Positions 53,101 through 60,960 of a stretch of DNA of 64,000 nucleotides are shown here, in pieces; positions within the stretch are counted from its first letter, which is position 1; every line of letters starts with the position of its first letter. This stretch comes from Streptomyces sp. B93 (GTDB lineage: Bacteria > Actinomycetota > Actinomycetes > Streptomycetales > Streptomycetaceae): positions 62,001-126,000 of the forward strand of contig NZ_JAGPXL010000015.1 of assembly GCF_018070565.1 (NCBI RefSeq), written 5' to 3'. The translations under genes and the position numbers were made by a program. The notes beneath the pieces are model-generated. The model had not been told where the DNA came from and ran no database searches. It was given only the letters and a program-made list of their open reading frames with translations.

Positions 53101-53657
53101 CGTGCGCCTTCCGTCTTGTTGATCATGTCGTTCAGGGTGGCGACCCATGCGCCGTGCTCGGCCGCGCGGTCGGAGCGGAAGCCGGAGTCGATCAGCTTGT
53201 CGCCGTGCGCCCAGGTCACCACCAGCAGTCCGCCCTCGGTGAGGACCTTGCCCGCGATGCCCTTGTCGAGCCGGGCCTCGCGCAGCGCGGCGGCGGGGAC
53301 GAAGAAGTCGGCCGCTCCGGGGCGTACGACGTCCAGTCCGGCGTCCGTCAGGGTCAGCTCGACCCGGCTGCGGGTGCCGAGGCCGTGCGCCACGATGCGG
53401 TCGAGCCACTGACCGGCGGTGGTGGAGCCGTGGTAGCGGCCCTCCATGGTCAGTCTCGCCTCGCCGGGCGTCTCCGGCGCGCTGGGCAGCTCCGGCAGGT
53501 CGCCCTGGAGGGTGCCGCGCCACTTCCAGCCCTCGCGCATCAGCCAGTAGACGAGCGCGACGAACAGTGCGAGACCGATGACCCAGCCGATCCGCGCGGC
53601 CCAGTCGGTCACTTCCGCCGATTCCTTCTCGGCGGCCAGCAGGATTACGGATGTCAC
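53097..53657 (-). CDS. Pyr-operon membrane protein with PH-like domain
   Basis: A 186-residue protein with one N-terminal membrane helix (IGWVIGLALFVALVYWLM) and a cytoplasmic beta-rich domain (VELTLTDAGLDVVRPGAADFF, then VLTEGGLLVVTWAHGDKLID), which looks PH-like. It lies between pyrC and carA, overlapping both by four bases, so it is made together with the pyrimidine enzymes. The same position is kept in other actinobacteria (from memory), but no role is known. It could tether or sense something at the membrane; that is speculation. Confidence 0.9.
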   Translation of the reverse strand: MTSVILLAAEKESAEVTDWAARIGWVIGLALFVALVYWLMREGWKWRGTLQGDLPELPSAPETPGEARLTMEGRYHGSTTAGQWLDRIVAHGLGTRSRVELTLTDAGLDVVRPGAADFFVPAAALREARLDKGIAGKVLTEGGLLVVTWAHGDKLIDSGFRSDRAAEHGAWVATLNDMINKTEGAR

Positions 53658-54940
53658 GTGAGCTTCCCGTCGACGAGGGTGGCCTTGCCCCGCAGCCAGG
53701 TGTGCGTGACACGGCCCGGCAGCTCACGCCCCTCGTACGGGGTGTTGCGGCTGCGCGAGGCGAAGCCCGCGGGGTCCACGGAGCCACGGTATTCCGTGTC
53801 GACGAGGGTGAGGTTGGCGGGCTCACCTGCCGAGACGGGACGGCCGTGGCCCGTGGCCTGACCGATCCGGGCGGGCTTGAAGGACATCCGGTCGGCCACC
53901 CCGGCCCAGTCCAGCAGGCCCGTCTCCACCATCGTCTCCTGGACCACTGACAACGCGGTCTCCAGGCCGACCATGCCCATGGCGGCCGCGGCCCACTCGC
54001 AGTCCTTGTCCTCGTGCGGGTGCGGGGCGTGGTCGGTGGCGACGATGTCGATCGTGCCGTCGGCGAGGGCCTCGCGCAGCGCCAGCACGTCCCGCTCGGT
54101 GCGCAGCGGCGGGTTCACCTTGTAGACGGGGTTGTAGCTGCGGACCATCTCCTCCGTGAGGAGGAGGTGGTGCGGGGTGACCTCGGCGGTGACGTCGATG
54201 CCGCGCGACTTGGCCCAGCGCACGATCTCCACGGACCCGGCGGTCGACAGGTGGCAGATGTGCACGCGCGAGCCGACGTGCTCGGCGAGCAGCACGTCGC
54301 GCGCGATGATCGACTCCTCGGCGACGGCGGGCCAGCCGCCGAGCCCGAGTTCGGCGGAGACGACACCCTCGTTCATCTCGGCGCCCTCGGTGAGCCGGGG
54401 CTCCTGCGCGTGCTGGGCGACGACACCGCCGAAGGCCTTCACGTACTCCAGCGCCCGGCGCATGATCACGGCGTCGTGGACGCACTTGCCGTCGTCGGAG
54501 AAGACGGTGACCCCGGCCGCCGACTCGTGCATGGCGCCCAGCTCGGCGAGCTTCCTGCCGTCCAGGCCGACGGTGACGGCGCCGATGGGCTGCACGTCGC
54601 AGTAGCCGTGCTCCTGGCCGAGCCGGTAGACCTGCTCGACGACTCCGGCGGTGTCCGCGACGGGGAAGGTGTTGGCCATGGCGAACACGGCGGTGTAGCC
54701 ACCGGAGGCGGCGGCACGGGTGCCGGTGAGGACGGTCTCGGAGTCCTCGCGGCCGGGCTCGCGCAGATGGGTGTGCAGGTCGACCAGGCCCGGCAGCAGC
54801 ACCTTGCCGTCGGCGTCGATGACCTGATCGGCCTCCGCCTTCGGGATCACGCCGACCTCGGCGATGGTCTCGCCGTCGATCAGGACGTCCTGCGCCTCGC
54901 CGCCGAGCACCTTCGCACCACGGATCAGGATCTTGCTCAT
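53654..54940 (-). CDS. pyrC: Dihydroorotase
   Basis: A 428-residue class I type dihydroorotase of the amidohydrolase superfamily, third step of pyrimidine synthesis. Metal ligands and catalytic residues are visible: DLHTHLREPGREDSE (HxH), EVTPHHLLLTEEMV and VATDHAPHPHEDK (catalytic Asp). The C-terminus ends GKATLVDGKLT. It follows pyrB by five bases and overlaps the start of the membrane-protein gene (GTGA). The start is ATG 54940. Confidence 0.97.
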   Translation of the reverse strand: MSKILIRGAKVLGGEAQDVLIDGETIAEVGVIPKAEADQVIDADGKVLLPGLVDLHTHLREPGREDSETVLTGTRAAASGGYTAVFAMANTFPVADTAGVVEQVYRLGQEHGYCDVQPIGAVTVGLDGRKLAELGAMHESAAGVTVFSDDGKCVHDAVIMRRALEYVKAFGGVVAQHAQEPRLTEGAEMNEGVVSAELGLGGWPAVAEESIIARDVLLAEHVGSRVHICHLSTAGSVEIVRWAKSRGIDVTAEVTPHHLLLTEEMVRSYNPVYKVNPPLRTERDVLALREALADGTIDIVATDHAPHPHEDKDCEWAAAAMGMVGLETALSVVQETMVETGLLDWAGVADRMSFKPARIGQATGHGRPVSAGEPANLTLVDTEYRGSVDPAGFASRSRNTPYEGRELPGRVTHTWLRGKATLVDGKLT

Positions 54941-54945
54941 GGGTC

Positions 54946-55926
54946 TTACTTCTCCTCGTTGGTGCGGGCGTGGGTGACGGCGGGCTCGTTGCCGCCCAGC
55001 AGCAGGTAGAGCACGGCCATGCGGATGGAGACGCCGTTGGCGACCTGCTCGACGACGGTGCAGCGGTCGGAGTCGGCGACCTCGGCGGTGATCTCCATGC
55101 CGCGGACCATCGGGCCGGGGTGCATCACGATGGCGTGCTCGGGCATCCGCGCCATGCGGTCGCCGTCGAGGCCGTAGCGGCGGGAGTACTCGCGCTCGGT
55201 GGGGAAGAACGCGGCGTTCATCCGTTCGCGCTGGACGCGCAGCATCATCACGGCGTCGGACTTGGTGAGCGTGGAGTCGAGGTCGTAGGAGACCTCGCAG
55301 GGCCAGGTCTCCACGCCGACCGGCACCAGGGTGGGCGGGGCGACGAGGGTGACCTCGGCGCCGAGGGTGTGCAGCAGGTCGACGTTGGAGCGGGCGACGC
55401 GGCTGTGCAGGACGTCGCCGACGATGGTGATCCGGCGCCCGGACAGGTCCTGCCCGATCCCGGCGTCCCGGCCGACCAGGCGGCGGCGCATGGTGAACGC
55501 GTCCAGCAGGGCCTGGGTGGGGTGCTGGTGGGTGCCGTCCCCGGCGTTGATGACTGCGGCGTCGATCCAGCCGGAGTTGGCCAGCCGGTACGGCGCCCCC
55601 GAGGCCCCGTGCCGGATGACCACGGCGTCGACGCCCATGGCCTCCAGCGTCTGGGCGGTGTCCTTCAGGGACTCGCCCTTGGAGACGCTGGAGCCCTTGG
55701 CGGTGAAGTTGATGACGTCCGCGGAGAGCCGCTTCTCGGCGGCCTCGAAGGAGATCCGGGTGCGGGTGGAGTCCTCGAAGAAGAGGTTGACCACGGTGCG
55801 GCCGCGCAGGGTCGGCAGCTTCTTGATGGGCCGGTCCGCGACCCGGGCCATCTCCTCGGCGGTGTCGAGGATCAGGACGGCGTCGTCGCGGGTGAGGTCG
55901 GCGGCCGAGATGAGATGACGCTGCAT
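54946..55926 (-). CDS. pyrB: Aspartate carbamoyltransferase, catalytic chain
   Basis: A 326-residue enzyme joining carbamoyl phosphate and aspartate. The carbamoyl-phosphate loop FFEDSTRTRISFEAAEKRL and the aspartate-side HPTQALLDAFTMRR are intact, as is MRVQRERMNAAFFPTEREYS. No pyrI regulatory chain is in the operon, in line with actinobacterial ATCases. The start ATG is 112 bases after the pyrR stop. pyrC begins five bases after its stop. Confidence 0.97.
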   Translation of the reverse strand: MQRHLISAADLTRDDAVLILDTAEEMARVADRPIKKLPTLRGRTVVNLFFEDSTRTRISFEAAEKRLSADVINFTAKGSSVSKGESLKDTAQTLEAMGVDAVVIRHGASGAPYRLANSGWIDAAVINAGDGTHQHPTQALLDAFTMRRRLVGRDAGIGQDLSGRRITIVGDVLHSRVARSNVDLLHTLGAEVTLVAPPTLVPVGVETWPCEVSYDLDSTLTKSDAVMMLRVQRERMNAAFFPTEREYSRRYGLDGDRMARMPEHAIVMHPGPMVRGMEITAEVADSDRCTVVEQVANGVSIRMAVLYLLLGGNEPAVTHARTNEEK

Positions 55927-56038
55927 CTGTCAGGCTCCGTAAGGCAGTTCGTTCGGGAGAACGGGAGATTTCGGGGCAGACGGGCGCGCCTCGGGGCGCA
56001 CCGGGGCAGGCGTACGGCGGTGGCGTACGCCTCGGCTG

Positions 56039-56632
56039 CTACTGGGGGTCCGGCTTGGCGCCGAGCAGCACGGTGTCGCGACCGTCCTCCTCGGCGAGCT
56101 GGACCTTGACCGTCTCCCGCAGCGACGTGGGGAGGTTCTTGCCGACGTAGTCGGCGCGGATGGGCAGTTCGCGGTGGCCGCGGTCGACGAGGACCGCGAG
56201 CTGCACGGCGCGCGGGCGCCCGATGTCGTTCAGCGCGTCGAGGGCGGCGCGGATGGTGCGGCCGGAGAACAGCACGTCGTCGACGAGGACCACGAGACGG
56301 CCGTCGATGCCGTCACCGGGGATCTCGGTGCGGGCCAGGGCGCGCGGCGGGTGCATGCGCAGGTCGTCGCGGTACATGGTGATGTCCAGCGAGCCGCAGG
56401 GCACCTTGCGCTCGGTGATCTGCTCCAGCTTGGCGGCGAGCCGCTGGGCGAGGAAGACGCCCCGGGTCGGGATGCCGAGGAGCACCACGTCGTCGGCGCC
56501 CTTGGCGCGTTCGACGATCTCGTGGGCGATGCGGGTCAGCACCCGCGCGATGTCGGGGCCTTCGAGAACGGGCCGGGCGTCGGACGACGGCTGCGCGTCC
56601 TGCTGCCTGCCCTGCTCTTCCTGCTTGTCCAT
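56039..56632 (-). CDS. pyrR: PyrR, pyrimidine operon regulator / uracil phosphoribosyltransferase
   Basis: A 197-residue PRTase-fold protein that binds UMP/UTP and a conserved RNA loop to repress pyr genes. The PRPP motif is VVLVDDVLFSGRTIRAALDAL, and RGVFLAQRLAAKLEQ and IGRPRAVQLAVLVDRGHREL are typical. The first 20 residues are a charged extension not needed for the fold. The AAGGAGG ribosome binding site lies ten bases before the ATG and inside the PyrR-binding loop at 56645-56665, so PyrR can block its own translation. It is the first gene of the operon. Confidence 0.97.
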   Translation of the reverse strand: MDKQEEQGRQQDAQPSSDARPVLEGPDIARVLTRIAHEIVERAKGADDVVLLGIPTRGVFLAQRLAAKLEQITERKVPCGSLDITMYRDDLRMHPPRALARTEIPGDGIDGRLVVLVDDVLFSGRTIRAALDALNDIGRPRAVQLAVLVDRGHRELPIRADYVGKNLPTSLRETVKVQLAEEDGRDTVLLGAKPDPQ

Positions 56633-56640
56633 ACGAAACG

Positions 56641-56682
56641 GACCTCCTTCTCCGCCTCACGGGACGGACCTTAAAGGACGTC
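56641..56682 (-). promoter_or_regulatory. PyrR-binding RNA hairpin overlapping the pyrR ribosome binding site
   Basis: On the minus strand, positions 56665 to 56645 read GTCCCGTGAGG, then CGGAGAAGGA, matching the PyrR-binding loop consensus ARUCCNGNGAGGYUNNGAAGGA at all defined positions but one (aligned from its second base, R). A stem of GACGTCCTT (56682 to 56674) with AAGGAGGTC (56649 to 56641), one mismatch, closes it and hides the AAGGAGG ribosome binding site. No terminator follows, so PyrR would act on translation, as described for mycobacteria. Confidence 0.8.
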
Positions 56683-56821
56683 GGGATTGCGCCATCCACG
56701 GTAGCAGGCCACCACGACACCCCTGACAGCGCCCCGGATCACCCCCTCGACCGCCCCAGAACCACCCGTTCGGCCCAACCGGCGACCGATACCACGGAAG
56801 CGTCGGTGCGGACCATTCGGC

Positions 56822-56864
56822 TTGACGCGAGAGAGTAACGCTGCGTAACCTCACAGTGAGTTAC
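56822..56864 (+). promoter_or_regulatory. bldD promoter with likely BldD autoregulatory site
   Basis: TTGACG (56822-56827) and TAACCT (56846-56851), 18 bases apart, give a good promoter. Overlapping and following the -10, GTAAC (56845-56849), TCAC-A-GTGA (56851-56859) and GTTAC (56860-56864) form a near-palindrome, fitting BldD sites that overlap its own start of transcription. Another GTAAC lies at 56835. The match to BldD is from known autoregulation and symmetry. Confidence 0.65.
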
Positions 56865-56921
56865 CAACTGCGCGGCATGGAAGACGGCCAGGCCGCGTCG
56901 ACACAGTGTCCGGGGAGCTAT

Positions 56922-57422
56922 ATGTCCAGCGAATACGCCAAACAGCTCGGGGCCAAGCTCCGGGCCATCCGCACCCAGCAGGGCCTTTCCCTCCACGGTG
57001 TCGAGGAGAAGTCCCAGGGACGCTGGAAGGCGGTCGTGGTCGGTTCGTACGAGCGTGGCGACCGCGCCGTGACCGTGCAGCGCCTTGCGGAGCTGGCGGA
57101 TTTCTACGGCGTTCCGGTGCAGGAACTGCTGCCGGGCACCACCCCGGGCGGTGCCGCCGAGCCGCCGCCGAAGCTGGTCCTCGACCTGGAGCGGCTGGCC
57201 ACGGTCCCGGCCGAGAAGGCGGGCCCGCTCCAGCGTTACGCGGCGACGATCCAGTCCCAGCGCGGTGACTACAACGGCAAGGTGCTGTCGATCCGCCAGG
57301 ACGACCTGCGCACACTCGCCGTCATCTACGACCAGTCCCCCTCGGTCCTCACCGAGCAGCTGATCAGCTGGGGCGTGCTGGACGCGGACGCCCGCCGCGC
57401 GGTCTCCCACGAGGAGGCCTGA
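56922..57422 (+). CDS. bldD: Developmental regulator BldD
   Basis: A 166-residue master repressor of sporulation genes in Streptomyces. The N-terminal XRE-type helix-turn-helix (about 8-70: LGAKLRAIRTQQGLSLHGVE) binds DNA. The C-terminal domain binds tetrameric cyclic di-GMP, which drives dimerisation; the signature RGD (R114-D116) and RQDD (R125-D128) is exact. Start at ATG 56922 after GGGGAG; the GTG 22 codons upstream falls at the transcription start and is rejected. It is divergent from pyrR, and a 19-bp hairpin separates it from nusB. Confidence 0.98.
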   Translation: MSSEYAKQLGAKLRAIRTQQGLSLHGVEEKSQGRWKAVVVGSYERGDRAVTVQRLAELADFYGVPVQELLPGTTPGGAAEPPPKLVLDLERLATVPAEKAGPLQRYAATIQSQRGDYNGKVLSIRQDDLRTLAVIYDQSPSVLTEQLISWGVLDADARRAVSHEEA

Positions 57423-57485
57423 CCGCTCAGGTCGGCGCCCGGAGCACGCAGAAACGTACCGCCGGGGTGCTCGGCGGCCACGAGA

Positions 57486-57528
57486 ACGCCGAAGGGGCCA
57501 CAGCAGCACGCTGTGGCCCCTTCGGCGT
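57486..57528. terminator. Bidirectional terminator between bldD and nusB
   Basis: A perfect 19-base stem, ACGCCGAAGGGGCCACAGC (57486-57504) with its complement (57510-57528), around a five-base loop. T-rich tails (CTTGTCTT on the plus strand) follow. It lies between two converging genes and can serve both. Confidence 0.9.
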
Positions 57529-57566
57529 CTTGTCTTCGGCTCGCGGCCGGCCCCGACCGGCCTGGA

Positions 57567-58001
57567 TCAGTCCCCGGTGCGCCGCAGCGAGGGCTTGAGG
57601 TCCTTCAGCCGGCCCAGCAGACCGTTGACGAACGACGGCGACTCGTCCGTGGAGAACTCCTTGGCGAGCTGCACCATCTCGTCCAGCACGACCGCGTCCG
57701 GGGTCTCGTCGACCCAGATCAGCTCGTACGCGCCGAGCCGCAGGATGTTGCGGTCGACCACCGGCATCCGGTCGAGCGTCCAGCCGACGGCGTACTGGGC
57801 GATCAGTTCGTCGATCCGGGTCGCGTGCTCCGCGTAGCCCTCGACCAGCTGCATCGTGTACTCGCTCACCGGCGGCTGCCGGGTGTCGGTCCGGGACAGC
57901 CGGATCCAGTCCGCGAGGACCGTCAGGACGTCGGCACCGCGCTGGTCGCCCTCGAAGAGAATCTGGAAGGCGCGCTTGCGGGCCGTGTTGCGGGCAGCCA
58001 C
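57567..58001 (-). CDS. nusB: Transcription antitermination factor NusB
   Basis: A 144-residue all-helical protein that with NusE binds boxA RNA in rRNA leader transcripts. Family parts: ARNTARKRAFQILFEGDQRG at the start, LDRMPVVDRNILRLGAYELI and PDAVVLDEMVQLAKEFSTDE. Length is normal. It begins two bases after the efp stop, so efp and nusB are co-transcribed. ATG at 58001. Confidence 0.96.
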   Translation of the reverse strand: MAARNTARKRAFQILFEGDQRGADVLTVLADWIRLSRTDTRQPPVSEYTMQLVEGYAEHATRIDELIAQYAVGWTLDRMPVVDRNILRLGAYELIWVDETPDAVVLDEMVQLAKEFSTDESPSFVNGLLGRLKDLKPSLRRTGD

Positions 58002-58003
58002 GG

Positions 58004-58570
58004 TTAGCTGTTCACCCGGCCGAGGTAGTCGCTCGTACGCGTGTCGACCTTGATCTTCTCACCGGTGGTGATGAAGAGCGGGACCTGGATCTGGTGGTCG
58101 GTCTCCAGGGTGGCGGGCTTGGTGCCGCCGGTGGAGCGGTCGCCCTGCACGCCCGGCTCGGTCTCCTTGACGGTCAGCTCGACGGCGGCGGGCAGCTCGA
58201 CGAAGAGCACCTCGCCCTCGTGCTGCGCGACGGTCGCGGTGAAGCCCTCGACCAGGAAGTTGGCGGCGTCGCCGACGGCCTTGCGGTCGACCATGAGCTG
58301 GTCGTAGGTCTCCATGTCCATGAAGACGAAGTAGTCGCCGTCCATGTAGGAGAACTGCATGTCGCGCTTGTCGACAGTGGCCGTCTCGACCTTGACGCCG
58401 GCGTTGAAGGTCTTGTCGACCACCTTGCCCGAGAGCACGTTCTTGAGCTTGGTGCGCACGAAGGCGGGGCCCTTGCCGGGCTTGACGTGCTGGAACTCGA
58501 CGACGGACCAGAGCTGGCCGCCTTCGAGCTTGAGCACCATGCCGTTCTTGAGGTCGTTCGTGGAAGCCAC
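58004..58570 (-). CDS. efp: Translation elongation factor P
   Basis: A 188-residue three-domain factor that rescues ribosomes stalled at polyproline. The tip loop KPGKGPAFVR carries the Lys that is modified in some bacteria; no modification enzyme is in the window. FVEGFTATVAQHEGEVLFVE and VPLFITTGEKIKVDTRTSDY fit domains II and III. The GTG at 58570 gives ASTNDLKNGMVLKLEGGQ, the universal N-terminus. The previous gene is the M24 peptidase-like gene, 46 bases upstream. Confidence 0.97.
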   Translation of the reverse strand: MASTNDLKNGMVLKLEGGQLWSVVEFQHVKPGKGPAFVRTKLKNVLSGKVVDKTFNAGVKVETATVDKRDMQFSYMDGDYFVFMDMETYDQLMVDRKAVGDAANFLVEGFTATVAQHEGEVLFVELPAAVELTVKETEPGVQGDRSTGGTKPATLETDHQIQVPLFITTGEKIKVDTRTSDYLGRVNS

Positions 58571-58616
58571 GGTTGCGGAATCTCCTGGACTGACGTGGAC
58601 GACCAGAAGACACGCG

Positions 58617-59723
58617 CTACAGCGCGAGCAGCTCCTTGGTCGTGATGGTGAGTAGCTCGGGTCCGCCGTCCGCCTCGGGGCGTACGACGAGCGTGTCATC
58701 GATCCGGACACCGCCCCGGCCCGGGAGGTGGACCCCCGGTTCGACGGTGACCGGCACGCAAGCGTCCAGTTTACCCATGGCCGTGGGGGCCAACTGAGGG
58801 TCCTCGTCGATTTCGAGCCCCACACCGTGCCCGGTGAGCGGTTGGAGCCGCTCGGCGTGCCCGGCGGAGTCCAGCACCTGACGCGCGGCACGGTCCACGT
58901 CACGGAAGGCGGCGCCCGGCGCCAGCGCCTCACGTCCGGCGCGCTGGGCCGCGAAGACCAGGTCGTACAGCTCGATCTGCCAGTCCGCAGGGCTGGTGCC
59001 GATCACGAAGGTGCGGCCGATCTCGCAGCGGTAGCCGCGGTAGGCGGCGCCCAGGCAGACGGAGAGGAAGTCACCCTCCTCCACCCGCCGGTCGGTGGGC
59101 CGGTGGCCCCGGTGCCCGGCGTGCGGTCCGGTGGCGACGGAGGTCGGGAACGCGGGACCGTCGGCGCCGTGGTCGACCAGGCGCCGCTCCAGCTCCAGGG
59201 CGAGATGCCGCTCGGTGCGGCCCACCAGGATGGACTCGAGGAGTTCGCCCAGCGCCTGGTCGGCGATCTCGGCGCCGATCCGCAGGCAGGAGATCTCCTC
59301 CTCGTCCTTCACCACCCTGAGCTGCTCGACCGCGCCGCCCAGGTCGGCCAGGCGCAGCCGGGGCGCGACCGAGCCGATGGCACGGTGCCGGGCGACGGTG
59401 AGGTGGTGCTCCTCCACCGCGAGCGAGTCGGCGCCCTGGGCGGTGGCGAGGTCGGCGGCGGCGACGGCCGCGTCACCTCCGGGGCCGGGCAGGGCGTGCA
59501 CCCGCAGCGCCTCGTCCGGTCGCCCCTGTGTGGGGCGGTCGTCCGGCGGGCCGACGCACACCAGCAGATCCTCGCGCTTGCCCAGCAGCAGGACGGCGTT
59601 CTTGGGCGCCGCGCCCGCGAGGTAGCGCACATTGGCGGGCCGGGTGACCAGCGCCGCCGCGCTGCCACCCGCGTTGCACCGGTCCCTCAGCCGTGTCCGG
59701 CGAGCCGCGTACACCTCTGACAT
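58617..59723 (-). CDS. M24-family aminopeptidase P-like protein with altered metal ligands
   Basis: A 368-residue pita-bread-fold protein related to Xaa-Pro aminopeptidases. The N-terminal creatinase-like domain covers about 1-125. The C-terminal M24 domain should carry five metal ligands. Two are kept: His299 in LTGHGVGLEID and Glu328 in VTVEPGVHLPG. Three differ: the first Asp is Cys223 (SVCLGAAYRGY), the second Asp is Glu234 (RCEIGRT), and the last Glu is Asp342 (GVRIDD). Spacing between these sites is normal, so they are true substitutions. It is probably in an operon with efp and nusB. Normal peptidase activity is uncertain. Confidence 0.88.
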   Translation of the reverse strand: MSEVYAARRTRLRDRCNAGGSAAALVTRPANVRYLAGAAPKNAVLLLGKREDLLVCVGPPDDRPTQGRPDEALRVHALPGPGGDAAVAAADLATAQGADSLAVEEHHLTVARHRAIGSVAPRLRLADLGGAVEQLRVVKDEEEISCLRIGAEIADQALGELLESILVGRTERHLALELERRLVDHGADGPAFPTSVATGPHAGHRGHRPTDRRVEEGDFLSVCLGAAYRGYRCEIGRTFVIGTSPADWQIELYDLVFAAQRAGREALAPGAAFRDVDRAARQVLDSAGHAERLQPLTGHGVGLEIDEDPQLAPTAMGKLDACVPVTVEPGVHLPGRGGVRIDDTLVVRPEADGGPELLTITTKELLAL

Positions 59724-59835
59724 GACCCGAGCGTAAGAGCTGAACGGTGCGGGCGCCGGTCGGGAACGGCCGAGTGGGGGGCACCCGGGGTGCCCGGGGC
59801 GGCTGGCGCCGCGTGGGACCCTGGGTGCGGCCCGG

Positions 59836-60798
59836 TCACCACTGCGGCGGGCTCGCGATCGACCTCGCCAGTACGTCGTCCAGCATCCGCGCGGTCGCCG
59901 GTATGTCGAGCTGGGAGTTGTCGATGATCGGCAGCCCCGAGCCGTACCAGCCCGCCATCCGGCCGTGGATGCGGGCCACCTCCTCGTCGCCGAGGCGGCG
60001 GTTGCCGGACCGTTCGGCGTTGCGCTCCAGGACGATGTCGAGTCCGGGCAGCAGCACCACGGGCAGCAGCCCGGGGCCGACGTGCCGCTTCCAGCCGCCG
60101 AGGCCGACGACCGGGCGGTCCGGGAAGACGGCGTCGTCGAGGATGCAGGAGATGCCGTTGGCGAGGAAGTTGCGCGCGGCGAAGCCGCAGGTGCGGCGGG
60201 CCAGGCGGTACTGCGCCTCGGAGTGCTCGTTCCACCCGGACTGGGGGTCGGCGAAGCCGGAGCGGACCCATTCGCGTACGTCGTCGAGGCTGATGTGGGC
60301 GGTGGGGACCCGGCGGTGGTCCGCCCAGTACTTGGCGACGCTGGTCTTCCCGGCGCCCGCGGGCCCGATCAGCAGCACCGCGAGGGTGGTGGTGACCGGG
60401 TCGGGCGCGGCCATGGCGGGCGGGGCGCTCGGCATGCCGACGGGACCGCCGGGCGGCAGCGGCACATGGCCGGTGGTGTCCGGGGTCGGCGGGCCCGGGA
60501 GCGGGGCCTGATGGGGTGGCGCCGCCGGGTGCGGTGGCCCCGGTGGGTGGGCCCCGGGCGGCGGCACGGGCGGCACCGGGTGGTGCGAGGCCGGGTGGTG
60601 GGGCGCGGGGTGGTGCGGTACGGGCGGGATCGGGGCCGTGGGCGCTCCGCTGAAGCCGGGGTCATGGGGCCCCGGGTGGTGCCCGGGGGGCGGTCCGGCC
60701 GGGGACCAGCCGACGGCTGGTCCGTGCCCCGGCTGGTGGGGCGGCGGCAGCTCGGACCCCGCTGCGTGCTGCATCCGCTCCCACTCCGTCTCGTGCAC
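59836..60798 (-). CDS. P-loop ATPase with Pro/His-rich N-terminal tail
   Basis: A 320-residue protein. Residues about 15-130 are low-complexity, rich in Pro and His (HHPAPHHPASHHPVPP), and likely disordered. The rest is a P-loop kinase/ATPase domain: LLIGPAGAGKTSVAKYWADH (Walker A), ISLDDVREWVRSG and ISCILDDAVFPDRPVVGLGG. This resembles zeta-toxin or phosphotransferase-type P-loop kinases but I cannot name a substrate. GTG at 60798 is the outermost start; ATG at 60774 (MQHAAG), after GGAGTGGGAG, is equally possible. It lies between aroB and the M24 peptidase-like gene on the same strand. Confidence 0.82.
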   Translation of the reverse strand: MHETEWERMQHAAGSELPPPHQPGHGPAVGWSPAGPPPGHHPGPHDPGFSGAPTAPIPPVPHHPAPHHPASHHPVPPVPPPGAHPPGPPHPAAPPHQAPLPGPPTPDTTGHVPLPPGGPVGMPSAPPAMAAPDPVTTTLAVLLIGPAGAGKTSVAKYWADHRRVPTAHISLDDVREWVRSGFADPQSGWNEHSEAQYRLARRTCGFAARNFLANGISCILDDAVFPDRPVVGLGGWKRHVGPGLLPVVLLPGLDIVLERNAERSGNRRLGDEEVARIHGRMAGWYGSGLPIIDNSQLDIPATARMLDDVLARSIASPPQW

Positions 60799-60873
60799 GT
60801 TCTCGTGCGGGTCAACTGGCGCCGATGGCGGGGTTGTGCTTCCGCGGTCCCGCTTCCTACCGAACGGTACCTT

Positions 60874-60903
60874 CCCCGGCCGTCCTTTGGTGAACGGCCG
60901 GGG
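60874..60903 (-). terminator. Hairpin after the aro operon
   Basis: CCCCGGCCGT (60874-60883) pairs perfectly with ACGGCCGGGG (60894-60903) around a ten-base loop, about 58 bases beyond the aroB stop. It would end the aroC-aroK-aroB transcript. Confidence 0.6.
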
Positions 60904-60960
60904 CCGGACCGAAGTGCCCGACCCGGCGACCCGGTTGGGGCGGGACGGACACGGGCGGAC

